Assembly: GCF_003030345.1 (NCBI RefSeq) | Contig: NZ_CP028158.1 | Span: 124,001-188,000 of the forward strand | Source of the DNA: Plantactinospora sp. BC1 | Lineage (GTDB): Bacteria; Actinomycetota; Actinomycetes; Mycobacteriales; Micromonosporaceae | DNA length: 64,000 nucleotides | Direction of reading: 5' to 3' | Shown: positions 25,405 to 34,026 of the stretch, piece after piece | How the letters are laid out: each line of letters starts with the position of its first letter | Position numbering within the stretch: position 1 is the stretch's first letter | Notes under the pieces: model-generated | Seen by the model: the letters and a program-made list of their open reading frames with translations, nothing else | The model's database searches: none | Told to the model about the DNA's origin: nothing | Translations under genes and position numbers: made by a program

Positions 25405-25423
25405 CCGGCGCCGATTCCCGGAC

Positions 25424-25465
25424 CGTCGGCCGGGGCGAGCGGATTCCGGCTCGCTCCGGCCGACG
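25424..25465. terminator. Bidirectional terminator-like hairpin
   Basis: CGTCGGCCGG with GGCGAGC pairs with GCTCGCT and CCGGCCGACG across an 8-base loop, giving a stem of about 17 bp with one G-T pair. It lies between convergent stops at 25404 and 25483. There is no T-run, as is common in actinobacteria. Confidence 0.7.
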
Positions 25466-25482
25466 GGTCGCCGGGTGGGCGC

Positions 25483-26469
25483 TCAGAACGTCACCACCAC
25501 CTTTCCCTGGCTGTGTCCCTCCTCCTGATAGCGGACCGCCTCGCGGATCTCGGCGAACGGATAGCGCCGGTCGACGACCGGGGTGACCCTGCCCTCCTCG
25601 ATGAGCCCGGTCAGCAGCCGCAGGCACCGCTTCTTGTCGGGGCAGCGGACGGTGTCGGCGAGCGTGATCCGCTGGGACACCAGCGGGCTCGCCGCGAGCG
25701 CCGCGAAGACCCGGCCGACGGGCTGTAGCCAGCGACCGGCCGGGCCGCCGACGACGACGAGGGTGCCGTCGCGGGTCAGCGCCCGCCGGTACGCCGCGAC
25801 GGAGCGGCTCCCCACGTTGTCCAGCAGCAGGTCGTAGCGGCGTCCGCGCCGGGTGAAGTCCTCGGTGGTGTAGTCGACGACCTCGTCCGCGCCGAGGGAC
25901 CGGACCAGTTCGACGTTCCGGCCGCTGCACACGCCGGTGACGGTGGCGCCGAACGCGCGGGCGAGTTGCACGGCGAAGGTGCCTACCCCGCCCGAGGCGC
26001 CGTTGACGAGTACCTGCTGGCCGGGCTGGATCCGGCCCGCGTCGCGGAGTGCCACCAGGGCGGTGACGGCGGCCATCGGCACCGCTGCCGCCTGCTCGTA
26101 CGTCAGGTTCGCCGGCTTCGGGGCCAGCAGGTCCTCGCGGACGCAGACGTACTCGCCGAAGCCGCCCTCCGGCAGCAGGGCGTAGACGTCGTCGCCGGGG
26201 CGGAACTCGGTGACGTTGCCGCCGACCGCCTCGACCTGGCCGGCCATGTCGCAGCCGGGGATGCCGATCGCCGGGGTGCGCAGTCGGGGGCCGTCCGGCA
26301 TCAGGCGGGCGACCAGCGGCTCGCCGCGGATGTGGTGCCAGTCGTACGGGTTGACGGAGGTGGCCCGGACCCGGACCAGCACCTCGTCGTCGCCGGGGGT
26401 GGGGCGCTGGACCTCGGTGAGTTCCAGTGCATCGGGTGGGCCGTACGAACGCAGGACTGCCGCCTTCAT
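25483..26469 (-). CDS. NADP-dependent zinc-free alcohol dehydrogenase / quinone oxidoreductase (MDR family)
   Basis: This 328-residue protein shows the medium-chain reductase layout: MKAAVLRSYGPPDALEL at the N-terminus, the GroES-like part with GCDMAGQVEAVGGNV, and the Rossmann motif VLVNGASGGVGTFAVQLA. The structural zinc cysteines of classical alcohol dehydrogenases are absent, which fits the quinone/enone reductase branch. It should reduce quinones or unsaturated carbonyls with NADPH in the cytoplasm. The gene lies downstream of a tetR gene on the same strand, with an operator array of three related sites at 26556-26600 between them, so the regulator very probably controls it in answer to a toxic ligand. 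Confidence 0.92.
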   Translation of the reverse strand: MKAAVLRSYGPPDALELTEVQRPTPGDDEVLVRVRATSVNPYDWHHIRGEPLVARLMPDGPRLRTPAIGIPGCDMAGQVEAVGGNVTEFRPGDDVYALLPEGGFGEYVCVREDLLAPKPANLTYEQAAAVPMAAVTALVALRDAGRIQPGQQVLVNGASGGVGTFAVQLARAFGATVTGVCSGRNVELVRSLGADEVVDYTTEDFTRRGRRYDLLLDNVGSRSVAAYRRALTRDGTLVVVGGPAGRWLQPVGRVFAALAASPLVSQRITLADTVRCPDKKRCLRLLTGLIEEGRVTPVVDRRYPFAEIREAVRYQEEGHSQGKVVVTF

Positions 26470-26555
26470 CGTCGTCTCCTCGGCTCGGCTCGGCTCGGTT
26501 CGGGCTCGGCTGGATCGCGTGGGCGAGCGGTGTCCCGCGTGGAACCACCGACACC

Positions 26556-26600
26556 CTTACGTTGTAAGTCTTACGTCGTAAGGTACTCGTACGACGTAAG
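26556..26600. promoter_or_regulatory. TetR operator array
   Basis: Two adjacent palindromes, CTTACGTTGTAAG (26556-26568) and CTTACGTCGTAAG (26570-26582), are followed by a half site ACGACGTAAG (26591-26600). The array lies between the tetR gene (26674-27369) and the oxidoreductase start (26469), the usual place for a local repressor to act. Confidence 0.82.
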
Positions 26601-26673
26601 GTTGTCGAGGGTCGAGCGTCGATGGAATCTCGCGTTGCTGGTCGGCACCGTCCAGCCGGGACGGCGGGTGGGC

Positions 26674-27369
26674 TCAGGCGCGCTCGCGGAGCCGGTCCAG
26701 GCCGTCCAGGATCAGGTCGAGTCCGAACTCGAACTCGGCCTGGTCGTCGCACCAGCCCAGCGTCGAGTCGGGATCGTCGTGCGCGATCTCGGAGAGCATC
26801 CCGACCAGGTGCGGAAGCTGCTCGGCCAGCTCGGCCAGCCCGGCCGCCGGGTCACCGTCGCCGCCGCCGTTCGGGTCGAAGAGTTCCTGGCTGAACCCCA
26901 ACGCCCGGCTGCCCAGCGCGTGCATCGCGTGGTGCGCCAGATCGTAGGAGAAGCCGCCCTCGCGCAGCAGACCGAGCAGGGCGTCGTAGTAGTGCAGCAC
27001 CGCCATGCTGGTGGTGGTACGCGTCTCGAAGACCCCGGGCGCCCACCAGTGCCGGAGCAGGACCTCGCGGGCGGCGAGGATGCGCTGGCGTACCGCCTTC
27101 TTCCAGCCCGCGCCCCCGGCCGGTACGTCGATCCGGTCGACGACCTCGTTGATCTCCGTCGCGATCACGTCCACGACGCCGTCGAGCACGTCTTCCTTGT
27201 TGGTCACGTGGTAGTAGAGCGACATCGCCTCGGCCCCGAGATGCTCCGCGAGGCGACGCATCGTCAGCGACTCGATGCCGCCCGAGTCGGCGATGCTGAC
27301 CGCGGCCCGCAGCACCCGCTCGCGACTCAACGGGATCCGGGGCTCGACGCGCTCGGCTTGGCTGGCCAC
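26674..27369 (-). CDS. TetR/AcrR-family transcriptional regulator
   Basis: This 231-residue regulator has an N-terminal DNA-binding domain (SRERVLRAAVSIADSGGIESLTMRRLAEHLGAEAMSLYYHVTNKEDVLDGV, split here by the recognition helix AMSLYYHV). The C-terminal ligand domain has several His and Trp residues and resembles the TetR_C type found beside oxidoreductase genes. The GTG at 27369 follows a purine-rich stretch (GGAGGAGAG, then TGAGG). The 45-bp site array downstream, before the oxidoreductase gene, is its most likely operator. It probably senses a small aromatic or quinone-like compound, but the ligand cannot be read from sequence. Confidence 0.9.
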   Translation of the reverse strand: MASQAERVEPRIPLSRERVLRAAVSIADSGGIESLTMRRLAEHLGAEAMSLYYHVTNKEDVLDGVVDVIATEINEVVDRIDVPAGGAGWKKAVRQRILAAREVLLRHWWAPGVFETRTTTSMAVLHYYDALLGLLREGGFSYDLAHHAMHALGSRALGFSQELFDPNGGGDGDPAAGLAELAEQLPHLVGMLSEIAHDDPDSTLGWCDDQAEFEFGLDLILDGLDRLRERA

Positions 27370-27463
27370 CTACCTCAACTCTCCTCCGGGACGACATCGT
27401 ACAAGGCAGGTCGGGGCCCGGACGGCAGGTGGCTCGGCGGAGGCGGTCGCCCGGCCGGCGGCG

Positions 27464-29593
27464 TCAGTAGATCCGTCGGCCGTGCGCGTCCGGTACCCCC
27501 GACTTGCGGAGGAAGTAGGTGTTGACCTTGTCGCGCCACTCCTCGGCCGAGCGCAGCTGCTCGGCGAGCCGTTCCGTCACCCGGGCGTGCAACGCCGGGT
27601 CCACCAGCCCCGCCGTGCCGATCCGCTGCCACCGGCGCACCATCTCCACCACCTGCTCGACCCCGGCGAACCGGGTGTCGTAGACGTGCTGGATCACCGT
27701 CGACCCGGAGTGCAGCACATGCTGGTAGGGCACGTGGTGGAAGAAGAGCAGCAACTCGTCCGGGCAGGTCTCCAGGAACTCGTACCGGTCCGCCCAGGGC
27801 TGCGGGTACTGGCCGGTGAAGCCGGTCCCGGTGGCCCGGGTGCGGTCCACCCCGACGCCGTACCGGTCGGCGAAGTGGTAGGTGCCCCAGCGCGAGTACT
27901 CGTAACCGTCCACGTCGGGGCCGTAGTGGTCGCCCGGCGCGACCATGAAGCCCACCCCGAGCGGTGCCGTGTACCGCTCGTAGGTGCGCCACGAGTCGTC
28001 CAGCAGCGCGTGCAGCGTCCCGCGCAGCAGCTCGGGATCGCCGGTCGCCGACGGTGTGAAGGTCAGCTCGATCCACTCGTCGAGTACGGCCAGCGGGTCG
28101 AGGTCGGGGGCCCAGGCGAGCCGGCCGGCGACGTAGAGGTTGGCCTGGGCGAACGGGTGGCCGGTCCAGTACCGGTCGTCGCCCACGTTGGAGACGACCA
28201 CCAGGCCGCCACCCGCCGACGCCCCGCCCTCACCGGCACCGTCACCCGCCGAGCCGGCGACCACCGAGGCGACCGTCGGCCCGCCCGGACCCCAGGGCGC
28301 GAACCGCAGCACCTCGCTCCAGCAGGGGCCGAGATAGCAGACGTGCCGCTGCTGCCCGGTGTACTCCTGGGTCGCCTGGAACTCCACCGCGAGCCGGGTG
28401 TTCGGCATCGCCGCCAGTACCGGGGAGACGGGCTCGCGCACCTGGAAGTCCATCGGACCGTGCTTCACCTGGAGGACCACGTTCTCCCGGAACCGGCCGT
28501 CCAGGGGCGTGAAGTGGTCGTACGCCGCCCGGGCCCGGTCGGTCGACCGGTCCCGCCAGTCCTGCCGGTGGTTGTAGACGAAGGCACGCCAGTGCACGGT
28601 CCCGCCGAACGGCGCCAGCGCGTCGGCGAGCATGTTCGCGCCGTCCGCGTGACTGCGCCCGTACCTGGCCGGGCCCGGCTGCCCCTCGGAGTCCGCCTTC
28701 ACCATGAAGCCGCCGAAGTCGGGAATCCGCTCGTAGACCTGCGCGGCGGCCTTGCACCACCAGGCCCGCACGTCGTCGTCGAGCGGGTCGGCCGAGGGCA
28801 GCTCGCCGAGGACGAACGGCGCGGCGAAGTTGACCGACAGATGCACCCGGATCCCGTACGGGCGGACCAGGTCGGCGATCGCGGCGACGTCGTCGAGCCG
28901 GTCGGTCAGCAGCCGGGTCGCCGTACCGTGCACGTTGACGTTGTTGACCGTCAGCGCGTTCATGCCGCAGGCGGCGAGCAGCCGCGCGTAGTCGCGTACC
29001 CGATCCGGGTCCCGGCGCGGCGCACCGTCGCGCCAGAAGATCGACCCGCCCGCGTAGCCGCGCTCGACCTGCCCCATCACCGGATGCACGTCGACGTTGT
29101 CCCAGTGGCTGACCAGGCGCAGCCGCATCGCCGGCCGGTGCCGCCGGACCGCGATGTCGGCGCCGAACGCCGCCGCACCGAGCCGGACCACGTGGAACAG
29201 GCCGTGGAGCAGCCCGGCCGGCTCGTCGGCGAGCACCACCGAGACGCCGTCCCGGCGGGCCACCGCGAAACCCTCCGGTCCGAGCCCGTCCGGCTCCGAT
29301 CCGGGGCCGATCTCGGCGGCGAGCGCCGCCGCGCCGGCCGGCAGCGGCCCGGCCGTGCCGAGCGCGAACACCAGGTCGTACGGCCCGTCGTGCTCGCCGG
29401 TGCGCTGCCTCTGCTCGGCCGGCAGGTGGGTGACCGTGCCGCCGAAGCGGGCGCAGGCCCCGGCCACCTCGTCGCGCACCGTGTCCACGAGCGCGCCGGC
29501 GCCAGAGACCAGCGTCCGCCGCGATCCGATCGCCCGGAACGCCTCCGCCGGCAACCAGGCCGGATGGGTGGCCGTGGGCTGACCGGTGCTCAT
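27464..29593 (-). CDS. aguA: GH67 alpha-glucuronidase
   Basis: This 709-residue intracellular enzyme removes 4-O-methyl-glucuronic acid from the end of xylo-oligosaccharides. Family features are clear: VSHWDNVDVHPVMGQVERGYAGGSIF (split by VDVHPV) in the barrel entry, MNALTVNNVNVHGT, and FGGFMVKADSEGQPGP, which is diagnostic of GH67, plus FRENVVLQVKHGPMDFQVRE. There is no signal peptide, so the substrate is taken up first by the ABC transporter encoded upstream. I chose the ATG at 29593 because GGGAGGG lies 5-6 nt before it; an ATG at 29611 is the alternative. A Gly/Ala-rich insert (about 450-470) is local. It is the last gene of the operon. Confidence 0.95.
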   Translation of the reverse strand: MSTGQPTATHPAWLPAEAFRAIGSRRTLVSGAGALVDTVRDEVAGACARFGGTVTHLPAEQRQRTGEHDGPYDLVFALGTAGPLPAGAAALAAEIGPGSEPDGLGPEGFAVARRDGVSVVLADEPAGLLHGLFHVVRLGAAAFGADIAVRRHRPAMRLRLVSHWDNVDVHPVMGQVERGYAGGSIFWRDGAPRRDPDRVRDYARLLAACGMNALTVNNVNVHGTATRLLTDRLDDVAAIADLVRPYGIRVHLSVNFAAPFVLGELPSADPLDDDVRAWWCKAAAQVYERIPDFGGFMVKADSEGQPGPARYGRSHADGANMLADALAPFGGTVHWRAFVYNHRQDWRDRSTDRARAAYDHFTPLDGRFRENVVLQVKHGPMDFQVREPVSPVLAAMPNTRLAVEFQATQEYTGQQRHVCYLGPCWSEVLRFAPWGPGGPTVASVVAGSAGDGAGEGGASAGGGLVVVSNVGDDRYWTGHPFAQANLYVAGRLAWAPDLDPLAVLDEWIELTFTPSATGDPELLRGTLHALLDDSWRTYERYTAPLGVGFMVAPGDHYGPDVDGYEYSRWGTYHFADRYGVGVDRTRATGTGFTGQYPQPWADRYEFLETCPDELLLFFHHVPYQHVLHSGSTVIQHVYDTRFAGVEQVVEMVRRWQRIGTAGLVDPALHARVTERLAEQLRSAEEWRDKVNTYFLRKSGVPDAHGRRIY

Positions 29594-29624
29594 CGGGTCC
29601 CTCCCGGGCATGCTGCCGGAACCG

Positions 29625-31679
29625 TCATCGGTCCGTCTCCGGGGGGTCCTCGCGCAGCACCAGTACCCCCTTCGGGTCCAGCCGGATCGGCTGGCCCGCC
29701 GCCACCCGGCCCCCGCCGAGCAGATCCGTACCGGCGGCGTGCGCCGTCGTCTCGACCGGCTCCGCGCCGTGGTTGAGCAGGAACCGCAGCCGCGTCCCGT
29801 CCGGGGCGACCCGCACCGTCGACTCCAGTTCCGGCAGGTCCGCGTACGGGCCGACGAGATCGTGCCGCTCCAGCACCCGACGGACCACCCAGTGCACACC
29901 GGGCTGGTCGAGGCCGGCGGCGACGTACCAGCCGTGGCCGGCACCGTAGCTGTTCCGGGTGACCGCCGGAGTACCGGCGTAGAAGTCCGCCAGGTAGCTG
30001 CCGACCACCTCCGCACCCTGCGGGATCACCAGCTCGAAGAGGAGCCGCGCCTCGACCTCCAGCTCGTCGTCCGGGCCGGCGCCGTGCAGCCGTACCGGAT
30101 TGACCACCTCGGGCGGGCGGGCGTCCCACTCGTCGATGCGGATGCCCATCAGCGGCCCGAGCGGACCGGGCACGTCCATCAGGAACGCCCGGTCGTCCTC
30201 GTCGACCCGGCCGGAGAGGAAGGTGGTCAGCACCGAACCGCCGCGTTCGGCCACCGCCGCCAGCCGCTGCGCCAGGTCGCCCTTGAGCATGTGCAGCGCC
30301 GGCGCGACCACCACCGCATAGCCGGTCAGGTCCGCGGTCACCGGCACGACGTCGACGTCGACGCCGGCCTCCCAGAGCGCCCGATAGTACGCGTGCACGA
30401 TCTGCTGGTAGCGCAGCAGCCGGGACGGGCCGTCGGAGATCTCCAGCGCCCACCAGCTGTCCCAGTCGAAGAGCAGGGCGACCCGGGCCGGGGTCCGGGC
30501 GCCCAGCGTCGCCGGGCCGAGCCGGTCCAGCTCGGCGCCGAGGCCGGCCACCTCCTGGAAGACCCGGGTGTCCTCTCGTCCGGCGTGCCCGATGACCGCG
30601 CCGTGGTATTTCTCGCAGGCACCCCGGGAGGCGCGCATCTGGAAGAAGAGCACCGCGTCCGCGCCGTGCGCCACCGCCTGCCAGCTCCACAGCCGCATCA
30701 CCCCGGGCCGCTTGAGCGGGTTGACGTCCCGGGACGCGGTGTAGCTCGGAGTCTGCTCCATCAACCAGAACGGCTGACCGTCCTTGAGCCCGCGCATCAG
30801 GTCGTGGGCCAGCGCCATCCAGGCCGGCGAGTCGTCGTCGGGCGGGTAGTTGTCCCAGGAGGCGAAGTCGAGGTGCGGCGCCCAGCGGTGGTAGTCGATC
30901 GGCCGGTACATCCCCATGAAGTTCGTGGTGACCGGCACGTCCGGGCTCGACTCCCGGATCGCCGCCAACTCGTCCCGGAAGTTGGTCAGCATCGCGTCCG
31001 ACATGAAGCGCAGGTAGTCGAGGGTGATGCCCTGGAAGGCGGTGTGGTTCGGCCCGCGCCAGTGCTCGGTCAGTGCCGACGGCGGCTCGATCTCGGCCCA
31101 GTCGGTGAAGGTGTGCGACCAGAACGTGGTGTACCAGGCGGTGTTGAGCGCGTCGAGGCTGCCGTACCGGTCGCGCAGCCAGTCCCGGAAGCCGGCCGCG
31201 CAGAGGTCGCAGTAGCAGGCGCCGCCGTACTCGTTGCCGACGTGCCAGGCGACCACGGACGGGTTGCCGGCGTACCGCCGGGCGATCCGCCGGGCCAGTT
31301 CGGTGGAGAGTCGACGGAAGACGGGGGAGCTGGGGCAGGAGTTGTGCCGCTGCCCGTACCGGTGCTTGCGCCCCTCGAAGTCCGTCCGGGTCACCTCCGG
31401 ATGGGCCCGGGCCAGCCAGGCCGGGTGCGCGCCGGTGCCGGTGGCCAGGCAGATCCGCCGGCCCTCGGCGGTGGCCCGCTCGACGATCCGGTCCAGCAGG
31501 CTGAAGTCGTAGACGTCCGGCGCCGGCTGGGTCAGCGCCCAGTCGAAGACGCCGAGGGTGACGGTGTCGATCCGGGCGGCGTCGAAGAGCCGGTAGTCCT
31601 CCTTCCAGACCTCCTCCGGCCACTGCTCGGGGTTGTAGTCCCCACCGAATGCAATCTTGGGGGTGACCGGCAGGCTCAC
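29625..31679 (-). CDS. GH42 beta-galactosidase
   Basis: This 684-residue enzyme has the GH42 pattern: FGGDYNPEQWPEEVWKED at the N-terminus, the acid/base Glu in WHVGNEYG (near residue 151), the nucleophile Glu in FWLMEQTP (near 307), and a zinc-binding cysteine set (CPSSPVF and CYCDLC). Domain B and a C-terminal beta domain follow. It hydrolyses beta-galactosides or, in some members, alpha-L-arabinopyranosides; the latter would suit a xylan operon. No signal peptide is seen. The GTG at 31679 overlaps the DUF624 stop as GTGA. It is 31 bp upstream of the alpha-glucuronidase gene. Confidence 0.93.
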   Translation of the reverse strand: MSLPVTPKIAFGGDYNPEQWPEEVWKEDYRLFDAARIDTVTLGVFDWALTQPAPDVYDFSLLDRIVERATAEGRRICLATGTGAHPAWLARAHPEVTRTDFEGRKHRYGQRHNSCPSSPVFRRLSTELARRIARRYAGNPSVVAWHVGNEYGGACYCDLCAAGFRDWLRDRYGSLDALNTAWYTTFWSHTFTDWAEIEPPSALTEHWRGPNHTAFQGITLDYLRFMSDAMLTNFRDELAAIRESSPDVPVTTNFMGMYRPIDYHRWAPHLDFASWDNYPPDDDSPAWMALAHDLMRGLKDGQPFWLMEQTPSYTASRDVNPLKRPGVMRLWSWQAVAHGADAVLFFQMRASRGACEKYHGAVIGHAGREDTRVFQEVAGLGAELDRLGPATLGARTPARVALLFDWDSWWALEISDGPSRLLRYQQIVHAYYRALWEAGVDVDVVPVTADLTGYAVVVAPALHMLKGDLAQRLAAVAERGGSVLTTFLSGRVDEDDRAFLMDVPGPLGPLMGIRIDEWDARPPEVVNPVRLHGAGPDDELEVEARLLFELVIPQGAEVVGSYLADFYAGTPAVTRNSYGAGHGWYVAAGLDQPGVHWVVRRVLERHDLVGPYADLPELESTVRVAPDGTRLRFLLNHGAEPVETTAHAAGTDLLGGGRVAAGQPIRLDPKGVLVLREDPPETDR

Positions 31680-32365
31680 GCGGTGAACTCCTTCTCGACC
31701 TTCGCGATCAGCGGGCGGCAGTTGCGGAGCAGGGCCAGCGTCAGCACCGAACCGAGCAGCCCGAGGACCGCCTCGGAGGTGACCCAGACGACCCCGGCCA
31801 TCACCACCAGCAGGCAGAGGTTGCCGAGGGTCACCCCGGGGGTGTGCCCGAGGAAGTGCATCGCCAGCCGGGCGACGTCCCGGACCCGGAAGCTGAAGAG
31901 CGACGTGATCACCAGGGCGTGCACGCCCCACAGGGTGACGCCGAGCGCGACCAGGAGCAGCGGCACCCGCCACCAGCCGGGCACCCCGGCGGCGCCGAAG
32001 TAGCTGAGGTTGAGCGCGACGATGGTGAGCCAGGCCAGCCAGGGCACCCAGATCGCGAGTACGCCCCGGACGTTGGCCCGGTAGCCGCGCCAGAACAGGG
32101 TCGCCGGCGTCAGTTCGGTCAGGTCCGGGCGGTGGTGGCGCAGCGCGTACAGCGCGGCGGAGACGGCCGGGCCGAGCGGCAGCGCGCAGAGCGCGACCAG
32201 TGGAAGGTTGCTGACGTGCCGGTCCAGCAGGAAGAGCGGGACCAGGCCGGGCAGGGTGGTCAGCACCAGCAGCAGTTCCACCACCAGCAGGCTGTAGACC
32301 AGCGCCATGGCCCGGGAGAGCGGCCCGGTGCCGAACCGTCCGCCGGCCTCCGTGGTCTCGTTCAT
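31676..32365 (-). CDS. DUF624 (YesL-type) membrane protein
   Basis: This 229-residue protein has five or six hydrophobic segments and the YesL/DUF624 pattern, including a first helix ending in LTTLPGLVPLF and a PALFWRGYR-like loop (PATLFWRGYRAN). Genes of this family almost always sit in oligosaccharide uptake operons beside LplB/YtcP permeases. The job is unknown, perhaps supporting the transporter. The ATG overlaps the GH39 stop (ATGA) and its stop overlaps the GH42 start (GTGA), so the three are made together. Confidence 0.85.
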   Translation of the reverse strand: MNETTEAGGRFGTGPLSRAMALVYSLLVVELLLVLTTLPGLVPLFLLDRHVSNLPLVALCALPLGPAVSAALYALRHHRPDLTELTPATLFWRGYRANVRGVLAIWVPWLAWLTIVALNLSYFGAAGVPGWWRVPLLLVALGVTLWGVHALVITSLFSFRVRDVARLAMHFLGHTPGVTLGNLCLLVVMAGVVWVTSEAVLGLLGSVLTLALLRNCRPLIAKVEKEFTA

Positions 32366-33906
32366 CCCTGCTCCCTCCCGGGCGTACCCTCCGGCGTGGT
32401 CAGGCCGAGGAGCCGCCCCTCGCCCCACCACGGCGGGGTCTCGTCGACCACCGCCGTGATCTCCGCCAGGGTCACCTCGTGCCGGGCCAGGGTCAGGTCG
32501 AGTTCGACCCGGCCGGCCACCACCGGCAGGCTCCGGTGGGTACGGGCCGGTTCGGCCGCCTCGCGCAGCGCGTCCAGTTGACCGGAGCGCGGCGAGCGGG
32601 GCCGACCCATCTCCGACCAGGCCGTCCAGGCGTTGCCCGACTCCTCGTTGACCGTCGAGCGGAGCAGGAAGGCGGAACCGGTGCCCGGCGGTCCGACCGG
32701 GATGGAGAGCGCCACCCGATGCCGGTCGACCGGCGCCGCCCCGGTGACGTCCACCGGTGCCCAGGCGAGCACCGCGACCCGGCCGGCGGCATCCCGGGTC
32801 ACCAGGTGGTCGTCCCCGCGCGCCAGCACCTGGTCACCGAGCCGGGCCAGGAAGGCGTACAGGTGGTAGGTGGGCTTCTTGACCTGGCGGTGGGTGAGCA
32901 GGCCGAAACCGCCGTGGAAGAACGAGGTCGGGATGCCGACCTCCTCGAACATGTCGCTGAAGGTCCAGTACGAGAAGGAGTCGACCAGGTCGCCGCCGGC
33001 CGCCAGCACCGGGGCCAGATAGGCCGCGTGGAACGCCGTGTCGTGGATCGGGTTGTCCGGCCGGTAGGAGGAGTTGAACTCGGTGATGTGCACCGGCAGC
33101 CCGGCCAGGGCGGTGTCCCGGAGCAGCTCCCTCGGCGTGCCGAACTGCTCCAGCAACCGGGACGCCGGAGCCAGCGTCTGGTGTACGCCGAACGGCACGT
33201 GCTGGGCCGGCCCGGAGGTGTAGGCGTGCTTGCTGACGAAGTCGATCGGCACGTCACGGGCGGCGACGAAGTCGGCGAAACGCGGCAGCCACTCGTCGGC
33301 GCCGGGGGAGATGGCCGGTCCACCGACCTGGAGGCCGGCGTCGACCTCCTTGACGGCGTGCGCGGTCACCTCGTAGAGGCGGTGGTAGGCGGACTCGTCG
33401 GCGCCCTGCCAGAACTGTTCGAGGTTCGGCTCGTTCCACACCTCGATCGGCCAACGGCGCACCTCGGCGAGGCCGTACCGGTCGACCAGGTGCCCGACCG
33501 TGGCCCTGACCAGGTCGGCCCACTCCGACTCGGAGCGGGGCGGGGTGACGTTGCCCTGCCACCAGAAGACCGTCTGGTCGCCGGAGGCGAGTGCGGCGGG
33601 CATGAAGCCCAGCTCGACGAAGGGCCGGATGCCGAGTTCCAGATAGGCGTCGACCACCTGGTCGACGTAGCCGAAGTTGTGCCGGATCCGGCGCGAACCC
33701 TGGTGCTCGTAGGGCCGGTAGACGCCGACACCGTCGCTGAGCAGCCCGTGCCCGCGGATGTGCCGGAAGCCGATCTCCCGTTGGACCAGCGCGAGGGAGT
33801 CCTGGTAGTCACGGCGCAGCGCCAGTTCGAAGCGGCCCGTGCCGACGCAGGTCCGCCAGGCGTCGCTCAGCCGTCCGGTCGGCTGCTCCGGTACGGGGAT
33901 GTGCAT
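32362..33906 (-). CDS. GH39 beta-xylosidase
   Basis: This 514-residue enzyme shows the GH39 clan A signature: the acid/base Glu in IEVWNEPNLEQFW (near residue 159) and the nucleophile in VHITEFNSSYRP (near 276), plus FRHIRGHGLLSDGV at the first barrel strand. The C-terminal part is a beta-sandwich. It should release xylose from xylo-oligosaccharides in the cytoplasm, next to the alpha-glucuronidase. There is no signal peptide. It is the first enzyme gene after the binding-protein gene and is separated from it by a strong hairpin. Confidence 0.93.
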   Translation of the reverse strand: MHIPVPEQPTGRLSDAWRTCVGTGRFELALRRDYQDSLALVQREIGFRHIRGHGLLSDGVGVYRPYEHQGSRRIRHNFGYVDQVVDAYLELGIRPFVELGFMPAALASGDQTVFWWQGNVTPPRSESEWADLVRATVGHLVDRYGLAEVRRWPIEVWNEPNLEQFWQGADESAYHRLYEVTAHAVKEVDAGLQVGGPAISPGADEWLPRFADFVAARDVPIDFVSKHAYTSGPAQHVPFGVHQTLAPASRLLEQFGTPRELLRDTALAGLPVHITEFNSSYRPDNPIHDTAFHAAYLAPVLAAGGDLVDSFSYWTFSDMFEEVGIPTSFFHGGFGLLTHRQVKKPTYHLYAFLARLGDQVLARGDDHLVTRDAAGRVAVLAWAPVDVTGAAPVDRHRVALSIPVGPPGTGSAFLLRSTVNEESGNAWTAWSEMGRPRSPRSGQLDALREAAEPARTHRSLPVVAGRVELDLTLARHEVTLAEITAVVDETPPWWGEGRLLGLTTPEGTPGREQG

Positions 33907-33980
33907 GGTGTTCCTCTGTTCCGTTTCGCGCGGGTCCCGCCCGCTCCGGTGGTGGTGCGGGCGGGGCCGCTGCGCCGACG

Positions 33981-34022
33981 TCCGGTCCGGTCGTGCCCGT
34001 CGCGGGGCACGACCGGACCGGA
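33981..34022 (-). terminator. Perfect 18-bp hairpin after the binding-protein gene
   Basis: The arm TCCGGTCCGGTCGTGCCC (33981-33998) pairs fully with 34005-34022 across the loop GTCGCG. It begins 4 nt after the solute-binding protein stop and lies 75 bp before the GH39 ATG. It may work as an attenuator or 3' stabiliser, giving more binding protein than enzyme. Confidence 0.8.
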
Positions 34023-34026
34023 GTGG

